Of a DNA stretch of 64,000 bases, positions 18,723 to 25,620 are shown one piece after another. The notes under the pieces are model-generated. The model made no database searches, was not told the DNA's origin, and saw nothing but the letters and a program-made list of their open reading frames with translations. Origin of the DNA: Candidatus Heimdallarchaeota archaeon (GTDB lineage: Archaea; Asgardarchaeota; Heimdallarchaeia; JABLTI01); contig JABCTZ010000041.1 of assembly GCA_018238155.1 (NCBI GenBank), forward strand, positions 48,540 to 112,539, read 5' to 3'. Numbering within the stretch: the stretch's first letter is position 1; each line of letters begins with the position of its first letter. The translations under genes and the position numbers were made by a program.

Positions 18723-18734
18723 AATAAATCAAAT

Positions 18735-18780
18735 AGATCAATAGCAAATAGCTAGGAATATCCTAATGCCTATTGATCTT
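18735..18780. terminator. Bidirectional hairpin terminator
   Basis: AGATCAATAG at 18735-18744 pairs perfectly with CTATTGATCT at 18770-18779. An inner stem TAGGA/TCCTA lies within the loop. It occupies the gap between two convergent genes and is followed by a T-rich stretch. Confidence 0.6.
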
Positions 18781-18789
18781 CAATTTCTT

Positions 18790-18957
18790 TTAAAGGAAGA
18801 AAGCTAGTGCAAATAAAGCTCCAGTGAAAAGTAATCCTGAAATCATTGATAAGCTGATAATTAGAATTGCTTTTCTAAAGTCTTGTTTTATCATTTCAGG
18901 GAAATTGATATCGCCTTCAATGAGCTCTGCTTTTGGGAGTGAAATTTTGCTTGACAT
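18790..18957 (-). CDS. 55-residue tail-anchored small membrane protein
   Basis: A short protein (MSSKISLPKAELIEG...) whose last ~27 residues form one hydrophobic helix ending at the C-terminus ('ILIISLSMISGLLFTGALFA'), a tail-anchor layout with a ~28-residue cytosolic part. The start is fixed by a perfect GGAGGT (complement of 18964-18969) six bases before the ATG. The frame can be extended upstream to 19083 but that overlaps the preceding gene and ignores the ribosome binding site. It begins 14 bases after the stop of the longin-like membrane protein, so the two are almost certainly co-transcribed and may work together. Function unknown. Confidence 0.65.
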   Translation of the reverse strand: MSSKISLPKAELIEGDINFPEMIKQDFRKAILIISLSMISGLLFTGALFALAFFL

Positions 18958-18963
18958 CTTTTT

Positions 18964-18969
18964 ACCTCC
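18964..18969 (-). promoter_or_regulatory. Perfect GGAGGT ribosome binding site
   Basis: Read on the minus strand, GGAGGT lies in the 14-base gap after the longin-like gene and six bases before the ATG at 18957. It decides the start of the 55-residue protein. Confidence 0.65.
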
Positions 18970-18971
18970 AT

Positions 18972-19685
18972 CTACTGCATTTGATATTTCTTTGTTAGAC
19001 CATTCACAGCACAGAATTTGAAGTAGTACTGATAAATGCCCATGAAAGTCATGATCAAAGGCAACATAAGTGTTAACATCCAAAATGGATTAGCACCTAG
19101 TAACATTATTGTTAAAGCACCACCGATTACAAAAGGTAACATTGACATGCCCATTAGCAACCGTTTCATGCGTTCTGCAGGACCGATATTGCATTGACCT
19201 GGTTTGTAACCTATAGATTTGAAAATAAATTTCTGCATCATTGATCTAGATGCTTTAGGGTCAAAGGGAGTATCATCTTCAACTAAATCCTCGGTTTTCA
19301 AGTATTCTCCGAAATCATCAGCAAGTTCATTCATCTGTTGTTGCGAAGTGCTAAAAAAGTCAACATTGTATTTTTCTATTAAATAATTTAAGTAATTAGA
19401 AGCTTTCTTGAGATTCTTTTGGAGTTTATCTACTACCTCTTGATCCATTTTCTCTTTATCACCGAAAATTAACAAAATATCTGAGACCTCATCTAAAGCA
19501 TAGAGTTTGTTTTCCAAAACAATATACTTGAGTTTATCATCACTCATTTCATTTGCAAATTGTGAGAGTGCAACAAAAAAACCAGACTGTAATAAATACC
19601 AATCTTCTGATAAGGCTATATCTGGATCTCGATTATAATAAAATATTGGTAAACTTTCTTTTATAACTAAAATTTCATCTAGCAT
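18972..19685 (-). CDS. Longin/roadblock-like domain protein with C-terminal membrane hairpin
   Basis: 237 residues. Residues ~1-110 read as a profilin-like longin/roadblock-type domain: 'MLDEILVIKESLPIFYYNRD', a hydrophobic helix 'LLQSGFFVALSQFANEM', strand 'LKYIVLENKLYALDEVSDIL', and a last helix 'LQKNLKKASNYLNYLIEKYN'. It aligns by eye with the C-terminal domain of the TPR protein at 564-2627. A charged linker follows, then two membrane helices (~178-200 and ~203-222) and a short basic tail. In eukaryotes longin domains with membrane anchors occur in SNAREs and small-GTPase partners, so this could recruit Ras-like GTPases to the membrane (inference). A 55-residue tail-anchored protein follows 14 bases downstream. 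Confidence 0.6.
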   Translation of the reverse strand: MLDEILVIKESLPIFYYNRDPDIALSEDWYLLQSGFFVALSQFANEMSDDKLKYIVLENKLYALDEVSDILLIFGDKEKMDQEVVDKLQKNLKKASNYLNYLIEKYNVDFFSTSQQQMNELADDFGEYLKTEDLVEDDTPFDPKASRSMMQKFIFKSIGYKPGQCNIGPAERMKRLLMGMSMLPFVIGGALTIMLLGANPFWMLTLMLPLIMTFMGIYQYYFKFCAVNGLTKKYQMQ

Positions 19686-19881
19686 AAAACTAACCTCCTA
19701 ATTTGGTGTGACTTTTAATTGTCTTTTACTAGATTTAACAAGGGATATGTAAATTAAATAACTACCATGTTAGAATCTAACTAAAGAAGAATGTTTTAAC
19801 TAAGAATCTTACCTTTTACAGCACTTTTATTAATTAACGGTGTAATCTTTAAGAGCAACTAGCAAAATGAGTAGGTCATGA

Positions 19882-20463
19882 ATGGTAGATGAAAGTGAAT
19901 ATTTGATAGGTGGAGATGAACTTTTTCATCACACTCGTTTTACTAAACATTTTGAGTTTATGTTAGAAAATTATAAACCAAATAATAAACCAGTAGCATT
20001 TTTCATGAGTTGTTCAAAACATAAACCATTTTACAAATCACCCTATCGTCGAGTATTCAATGCAATGATTGAAAAAAAACTCAACATTAGAAAAATAAGT
20101 CAAATTTACACTGTTTCAGAACCAGCAATATTGATTCCTGAGGAACTTGATGATACTAATATAACTAGATATGATTTTCCACCAGCTGCAATGCAAACAG
20201 AAGGTAGAAGAATATTTATTGAACGTCTAGCAGCTGTTTTACCTAAACATCTTTTGGCTCACGAAAAGATATTTTATATCCTTCCAAAACACCACCGAGG
20301 TATTTTTGAGGCATCTTTAAAGATAATTGCTGAAGATACTACTACTAATACTATAGACAAAACTCTTATTGCTTCACGAATTAAATATGCACCTCCACTT
20401 ACGTACAATCTCCCTAAAGCAAAGGCTATCATTGTACAAACATTAGATTTGCAAATTGAATAG
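19882..20463 (+). CDS. Stand-alone DUF5591 (archaeosine synthase-like) protein
   Basis: 193 residues matching the DUF5591 module that in archaeosine synthase ArcS/TgtA2 carries the catalytic motif. The diagnostic stretch is 'FMSCSKHKPFYKSPYRR' (residues ~41-57; canonical form CSxKKPYSxSxxHR), followed by 'QIYTVSEPAILIPEELD' and a helical C-terminus. In ArcS this domain adds lysine to preQ0 in tRNA. Here it is separate from the TGT-like part, which is the next gene (26 bases downstream, same strand), so the pair looks like a split ArcS or a TgtA5-type modification pair. A CSK motif and the two Arg are present; the usual PUA domain is absent. The start is ATG at 19882. Confidence 0.65.
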   Translation: MVDESEYLIGGDELFHHTRFTKHFEFMLENYKPNNKPVAFFMSCSKHKPFYKSPYRRVFNAMIEKKLNIRKISQIYTVSEPAILIPEELDDTNITRYDFPPAAMQTEGRRIFIERLAAVLPKHLLAHEKIFYILPKHHRGIFEASLKIIAEDTTTNTIDKTLIASRIKYAPPLTYNLPKAKAIIVQTLDLQIE

Positions 20464-20489
20464 AAGTCTAAGTAAGGTGTTTACAAAAA

Positions 20490-21614
20490 ATGAGCAACAT
20501 TTCAAACCAATCAAATGGTTTTGCAAAACAGCTAACAACCAAAATTCATGCAAAGAATTTTGACACTCCTACAATGATGCTTACTTATTCTTTTCGTTTA
20601 AATAATCCTCGACCTTGGAAAAAAATACCTAATTGTTCTGTCATGACAAATGCATATGATATACTACAAAATGGTCGATTAGAGAATCGAATTCGAACGA
20701 AAGGAATTCACTCTGAATTAGAATTAAATGGTGAAATTTGTGCCATGGATTCCGGTGGATTCCAATTCATCTCTCGAGGTGAAGGAGAAAAAATAGATCC
20801 GCTAAAAGTTATTGAATTACAGAACCAATCAAATGTTGATATTGCAGTTTGTTTAGATTATCCAATATTGCAAAACTTTTCTCAAAATAAAAACAAAAAA
20901 TTGACTCAACAATCATTGGAAAACATCAAACTATCTCATCAAAATATCAAAAATGGTATTGAAGTTTTGCCAGTACTTCATGGAACAACTACAGATGAAA
21001 TTCGTTCTTTTCAACAACAGATAAAACAGATAGGTGATTTCAAGATCTGGGGGATAGGTGGTTTGGTCCCACAAATGAAACAATCATCAACATCCCATAA
21101 AAGATATTTTAGCATTATAGATCGAGTAATAGAAGCTAGAAAAGGACTGAATAAAATTGATGATAACATTTTGTTACACATTTTCGGTGTAGGAAGTCCT
21201 TTAGCAGGGTTACTCTTCTTGTTGAGTGGGGCAGACAGTATAGAAAGTATTTCATGGATTATGAACGCAAAATATTTCTTAGTTTACCAAGATAAAATTG
21301 GAGCAAGAAAAGTATCAAAAAAGACCACTATGTGCACAACTAGTGTTAAATGGGAAGAATATAATTGTACCTGCCCAATTTGTCACAACATTGGTTTAGG
21401 TGATATAGAAGAAAAAATGAAAGCCAGCGGAAACATTGGATTCCAAAATAGAGCAATGCATAATGCGTATGTTTATCAAAAGATACTTGTTGAAGCGAAA
21501 GAAGCTATTAATGAAAATCGATTGGTAGAATTGTGTAAAGAAAAGTTAGGTCATCACCGCTTCTTCAAAGGGATTCTAAATTATACTCTAAAGAAATTGG
21601 AAAATTGCCTCTAA
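20490..21614 (+). CDS. tRNA-guanine transglycosylase-like protein, no PUA domain
   Basis: 374 residues with the TGT barrel. Visible motifs are 'AMDSGGFQF' (Asp87), 'CLDYP' (Asp123), 'GIGGLVP', 'HIFGVGSPL', and a zinc site CxCxxC...H (Cys293, Cys295, Cys298, His324 in 'MHNAYVY'). At the position of the catalytic nucleophile (family DxFDS/C) it has 'GADSIES', so Glu252 replaces Asp. There is no C-terminal PUA domain, unlike archaeal TgtA (~580 residues). Together with the DUF5591 gene just upstream it may form a split archaeosine synthase, or modify another substrate such as DNA, as DpdA/TgtA5 proteins do. The start is ATG with GGTG at 20477-20480. Confidence 0.7.
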   Translation: MSNISNQSNGFAKQLTTKIHAKNFDTPTMMLTYSFRLNNPRPWKKIPNCSVMTNAYDILQNGRLENRIRTKGIHSELELNGEICAMDSGGFQFISRGEGEKIDPLKVIELQNQSNVDIAVCLDYPILQNFSQNKNKKLTQQSLENIKLSHQNIKNGIEVLPVLHGTTTDEIRSFQQQIKQIGDFKIWGIGGLVPQMKQSSTSHKRYFSIIDRVIEARKGLNKIDDNILLHIFGVGSPLAGLLFLLSGADSIESISWIMNAKYFLVYQDKIGARKVSKKTTMCTTSVKWEEYNCTCPICHNIGLGDIEEKMKASGNIGFQNRAMHNAYVYQKILVEAKEAINENRLVELCKEKLGHHRFFKGILNYTLKKLENCL

Positions 21615-21733
21615 CATAATTGTTTTTTATAGGCAAATTCATAATAATATTTAGAATTAAATTGGAATTTTAGAGCCCTCTCTTGTAATTTTGTTTAATT
21701 TAAATTAAATTTATATAAAAGGTGAATATCATT

Positions 21734-22660
21734 TTGAAAAAAACATCAATAGCTACAGCTGTAATCCTATTTATTTTATCGTTAAATTGTACCAATATTG
21801 CAAGCACCCTTCCAAGTGAACCAATTTGGGGAGTATCTCCAGGGGATACTTATGATTTCAATTTAAATTACATTGAAATTGATTGTTCTCTTCCACTCAT
21901 TAATTATAATGGAACAGGATTAACGTTTGCAAATGATAGCTTTGTTGAACAAAATTCGACAATATCTTTCAATATTACAAACATTGACGAAATACAAATT
22001 GATTATAACTTAACAAATAATGGAATAAACGAAAATAACTATCGAATTTCAAGCAATTTCTCTAATGAGTTATCTTTCTTACTTAACCTACCTTTCAAAT
22101 TTATTTCAGAAGAAGTAAATATTTCTGATATCAAAAGAGGTTTTACCGGAATAGATTACTTAATTGTACCAACACTAAATGAAACTTGGGACGAATTTGA
22201 CTCATATGATAATCCAATATATCTAACAATTATAGAAGAAGCATATGCTTCTGAAGCAGAAATTAATTTGGAAGGATTAACAACTATAAGTCAAGTTACT
22301 GACGAATCTATTTTTGATTGGTATGTAAATGGAACATACGTAGATGAAGCAAACGGTACAAACTTCCAATTTGTTTATAGCTTGAAGATGGCTTATGAGC
22401 TATCTACTGGAATTCTTCTTGGAATGAGAGTTTCTTTGGAAATAGAAGGTGAAAATTGTTGTGAACCAACTTCCATAATTATTCATTCTGAAGTAGAGCG
22501 AAATGGTTATAGTCTTGGTGATTTTCTTCTACCATCAGGAGAAAACAGTGATATTGCTCGATTTCTTTCAGACTTTTTGCCAGGCTTTGGTTGGATAATT
22601 GTTCCAATAGTTTTTGCTCCTCTAATATTGGTTAAAAATAAAAAAAGAGAAAGAAAATAA
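21734..22660 (+). CDS. Secreted protein with PGF-CTERM-like sorting signal
   Basis: 308 residues. A TTG start at 21734 with GGTGA eight bases upstream gives a clean signal peptide ('KKTSIATAVILFILSLNCTN'); a GTG at 21722 overlaps that ribosome binding site. The body is beta-rich with many Asn-x-Ser/Thr sites. The C-terminus has the three parts of archaeosortase substrates: Pro-Gly-Phe-Gly ('FLPGFGWIIVPIVFAP'), a hydrophobic helix, and a basic end (KNKKRERK). PGF-CTERM proteins are cut and lipid-anchored by archaeosortase A in other archaea. No function is recognised for the body, and no archaeosortase gene is in the window. Confidence 0.6.
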   Translation: MKKTSIATAVILFILSLNCTNIASTLPSEPIWGVSPGDTYDFNLNYIEIDCSLPLINYNGTGLTFANDSFVEQNSTISFNITNIDEIQIDYNLTNNGINENNYRISSNFSNELSFLLNLPFKFISEEVNISDIKRGFTGIDYLIVPTLNETWDEFDSYDNPIYLTIIEEAYASEAEINLEGLTTISQVTDESIFDWYVNGTYVDEANGTNFQFVYSLKMAYELSTGILLGMRVSLEIEGENCCEPTSIIIHSEVERNGYSLGDFLLPSGENSDIARFLSDFLPGFGWIIVPIVFAPLILVKNKKRERK

Positions 22661-22672
22661 AACAAATGAAAG

Positions 22673-22695
22673 AAAAGTACAAGACTTGTGCTTTT
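22673..22695. terminator. Bidirectional hairpin terminator
   Basis: AAAAGTACAA at 22673-22682 pairs with TTGTGCTTTT at 22686-22695 (one U-G pair) around a three-base loop, in the 54-base gap between convergent genes. T-rich sequence follows on both sides. Confidence 0.55.
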
Positions 22696-22714
22696 CATTT
22701 CTATCAATTTTCAA

Positions 22715-23833
22715 TTACATTTGAATTCTACTTACTTCTTTTTTGAATTCATTTGGATCCAAATCTAAGGATAAATCTATAATTCCACGTGAACCAACAG
22801 CAAAAATGCGATTTTTTAATCCATTAACAATAATTTTAGTGTTAGTAAAATTTGCAATAACTGAATTTTCACAATTAGTAAATGATATAAGATTTTCTTT
22901 GGAAAAAATCAAATTATTATTCTTGTCTTTTGGATAAATATCTGAATGATAAACCTTTAACCAATCTCCCAAATCATTCCATTCTTTCTGATATTCAACA
23001 GTAGCAAAAGTCATTTCAGGAATGAGCAATCTATGAATAATTTTTGAAAAATCACAGAACGGACATTTTGCAAGGAATTCTTCTGCAGTTGAACATGATT
23101 CCATCAAATTAACAATTTCTTTCAAAATTCCTTGAATTGAAACAAGCTCATCATCAGGATAAGGATATAATTCTTTCAATTCTGCAAGCGTTACATGTTT
23201 CATAGTTAATATTTGATTTTTAAGATAAGCAACTTTAACACAAACCATCATTGTTTCGGCAATCATATCATCTTTTGGTATTGTTCCTTTGAGCATAAAT
23301 TCAATTGCCTTATCCCCTTTTACTTTTATATACGAAAATGCCGGGTTCTTGGTTCCGGTTGTTAAAACGGTTCCTGACGAAAAATTACTTTGCTCAATTT
23401 TATCTAGAATTGTTGCTATTGCTTTTGTCACAGCAGGACTATGATATTGATCACAAGCAGCTAGAATGAGAATATCATCATCCTCAGATTCAATGGCAGC
23501 AGCAATAATGGGTGAACCAGTTCCCTTTCCTGGGTCAGTAATAATTCTTGTTGGTTGCAAATCTTGATCACTCATTTTTTCATTTATAGAAGGTGTACCA
23601 AAAAGCAAGGATTCATTGTGAGGGATGAAAATTAATGGCATTAATAATAAAGGGGTCCCCGCATAAGGATCAATAGGTATTTTAGGTTTGTATATTTTGG
23701 CATTTTTTATTGGAATATTCAAATCAATGGTCTTAAAAATCGGAGATAGACGAGTGCTACTACGTTCTTTACCAATACCTAATTCAATTTCTTTTTGTGT
23801 TATTTCACGAGCTAGCATAACAAGTTTTTTCAA
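22715..23833 (-). CDS. Mannose-1-phosphate guanylyltransferase-like nucleotidyltransferase, divergent
   Basis: 372 residues that follow the fold order of GDP-mannose pyrophosphorylases (ManC type). 'GTGSPIIAAAIESEDDDILI' then 'LAACDQYHSPAVTKAIATIL' correspond to the TAPAIALAA...LPADH region. 'GTVLTTGTKNPAFSYIKVKG' corresponds to VTFGIxPxxPxTGYGYI. The end 'EWNDLGDWLKVYHSDIYPKD' plus 'VIANFTNTKIIVNGLKNRIF' corresponds to the WSDVGSW and closing strand of the family. The N-terminal nucleotide-binding GGSGTRLWPLS signature is poorly kept ('GIGKERSSTRLSPI'). Either the enzyme is divergent or it has lost activity. Expected role: supply of GDP-sugar for surface glycans. Confidence 0.5.
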   Translation of the reverse strand: MKKLVMLAREITQKEIELGIGKERSSTRLSPIFKTIDLNIPIKNAKIYKPKIPIDPYAGTPLLLMPLIFIPHNESLLFGTPSINEKMSDQDLQPTRIITDPGKGTGSPIIAAAIESEDDDILILAACDQYHSPAVTKAIATILDKIEQSNFSSGTVLTTGTKNPAFSYIKVKGDKAIEFMLKGTIPKDDMIAETMMVCVKVAYLKNQILTMKHVTLAELKELYPYPDDELVSIQGILKEIVNLMESCSTAEEFLAKCPFCDFSKIIHRLLIPEMTFATVEYQKEWNDLGDWLKVYHSDIYPKDKNNNLIFSKENLISFTNCENSVIANFTNTKIIVNGLKNRIFAVGSRGIIDLSLDLDPNEFKKEVSRIQM

Positions 23834-23925
23834 AGAACATCACCAGGATAAGAATAACCGTTTGAATAATTGAGGAGCTCATAATAGATATTAATATTTT
23901 TGCAAGAAAACAGAAAAAGAAAGAA

Positions 23926-25245
23926 TTAAACCACATTATAGCGATTGCTAAACATACATGATTCACAAATGTGGTCTATAAAAAGAAAACCAGTAATATT
24001 ATTTTCTCTTCCAAAAACTCCACAACTTGCACAAGTAGTGTACTGATCGTTGCATGCTACAGGTGTTTTACATAATTTACAACGAACGATTTCTTCCAAG
24101 CAATATGGACAATGGTTCTCTAAAGAACTGTATCCTGTTTTACAATAAAAACAAGAATATTCTGTTACTTTCGAATCGAAATTTGCATGAATAATACAGT
24201 CATTTATCGAGAATTCAGAGGTAGAAGATTTATCCGGGTCAGCAAAAAGATTTTGCAATAATTCATGAATCGTTTCAATAGAACATTCGGCTTTATTTGC
24301 TACTTCTTCAATATTCAATTCTTGATTTGATGGAAATGAACACAATAAATCAAAAAGATATTTCTTGTCTTCTTCTGACTTTATTCTTTTCTCGTATTCA
24401 GTTTTAAAGGATAATTTTTGAAATCTTTGAGTGCGAACAGAAGCAAATATTCCAATGAATAGAATAACAACACCAATTGTTGGAACGATAATAGATAAAC
24501 TGTTAAATTTATTCAGATTATCAGGAACCAAAGGATCTTGACCATTACTTATTTCCCAAATATCAGAAAATCCATCACCATCTGTGTCTGATGAACATGG
24601 ATTTGTCAAAAAAACGAGAATCTCATCTCCATCCATCAACCCATCATTGTCAGTATCTTTTAGGAGCATATTTGTATGATAAATATAACCTTCATCATAA
24701 TCAGATAACCCATCTCCGTCAGAATCAGGGCTGTTTGGATTACTTCCATGAATGTAAACCTCAAAACCATCCACTATTCCATCTAAATCTGAATCAGAAG
24801 AAATTGGATTGGTATTGGTCTTATATATTTCCAGATAATCACAGATATAATCATAATCAGAATCAACAACTCTTGGGTTTGTTTTAAAAACATGAACTTC
24901 TTCTCCATCCAGTAGATAGTCTCCGTCTGAATCTGCTACTTTTGGATTTGTTTTATAAAAAAACTCTTCTTCATTTGTTAATCCGTCATTATCCATGTCA
25001 TTTTGATTATCTGTTTTTACTGAAACAAATTGGTTTAAATTTTTTTCTGGATAACGAGAGTCTATATCTGATTCAGAGGTAAATGTTTGAACTATTATCT
25101 GTGAATGTTGATGCTCCTCAGATAAAGCAATAGACATCATAAAGAATAATATAAATACAAATAGTAATGAAGATTTTACTTTCTTACCAGCTAGACGTTC
25201 TTTGAATCTGGTTGGGGATTTTATTTTCAACTTCATGCTCTTCAA
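23926..25245 (-). CDS. Transmembrane TSP3 calcium-repeat protein with cytosolic zinc ribbons
   Basis: 439 residues. An N-terminal hydrophobic segment ('SSLLFVFILFFMMSIAL', ~25-41) serves as signal. Residues ~80-240 contain about seven thrombospondin type 3 calcium-binding units of the DxDxDGLxDxxE kind, for example 'DSDGDGLSDYDEGYIYHTN'. A second hydrophobic segment (~250-270, 'IIVPTIGVVILFIGIFASV') crosses the membrane. The cytosolic part has a winged-helix-like stretch ('FPSNQELNIEEVANKAECS') and then paired CxxC knuckles ('CFYCKTGY', 'CPYC', 'CKLC', 'CASCG', 'CESC'), i.e. two or more zinc ribbons. The layout suggests a surface protein passing a signal to nucleic acid or protein partners inside (inference). 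Confidence 0.65.
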   Translation of the reverse strand: MKSMKLKIKSPTRFKERLAGKKVKSSLLFVFILFFMMSIALSEEHQHSQIIVQTFTSESDIDSRYPEKNLNQFVSVKTDNQNDMDNDGLTNEEEFFYKTNPKVADSDGDYLLDGEEVHVFKTNPRVVDSDYDYICDYLEIYKTNTNPISSDSDLDGIVDGFEVYIHGSNPNSPDSDGDGLSDYDEGYIYHTNMLLKDTDNDGLMDGDEILVFLTNPCSSDTDGDGFSDIWEISNGQDPLVPDNLNKFNSLSIIVPTIGVVILFIGIFASVRTQRFQKLSFKTEYEKRIKSEEDKKYLFDLLCSFPSNQELNIEEVANKAECSIETIHELLQNLFADPDKSSTSEFSINDCIIHANFDSKVTEYSCFYCKTGYSSLENHCPYCLEEIVRCKLCKTPVACNDQYTTCASCGVFGRENNITGFLFIDHICESCMFSNRYNVV

Positions 25246-25620
25246 CTCTAGTGACTATCTCTTGCTGAAGATGCGCAATATACGCACATTTTTACTTGTT
25301 ATTTCTTAGCTAAATGGTTCTCAACATACTGAGAGTGAGCTCTGAGAAATTCAGTTGTTAATGTAAACTGTTTGGATTTAATATATTAAAGGTTTCTTCA
25401 AGTCTATTTTAAACCTAAATTATGGTAAAATAATTATTTGATAATTTTGTTGTAGTTTTAAGTGATTCATTACTTGTGTCACTTTAATTATAGGATATCC
25501 AAAGATTTTAAAATCAAAAGACAGCGTTGCTTTCATATACAAGGATAAATCGACCTTTTTACTTAGTATGTAATGTTTACAAAACTAAAGTGAATCTAGA
25601 TTTACCGATTAGATAAAAGC
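25246..25620. other. Intergenic region between divergent genes, no gene seen
   Basis: 375 AT-rich bases between the start of the TSP3/zinc-ribbon gene and the HEAT gene. No RNA gene, repeat or convincing reading frame was found; both promoters must lie here. Confidence 0.4.

Noticed and set aside
18958..19083. Longer start for the 55-residue membrane protein
   Set aside because: The extension overlaps the preceding gene by over 100 bases in another frame and ignores the GGAGGT site before ATG 18957.
21711..21720. TTATATAAAA as the TATA box of the PGF-CTERM-like gene
   Set aside because: It lies directly before the ribosome binding site, so transcription would begin after the start codon; it is probably chance AT richness.
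24591..24887. 98-codon His/Asn-rich frame on the plus strand
   Set aside because: It is the antisense of the TSP3 repeats; its composition follows from the repeated GAT/GAA codons on the other strand.
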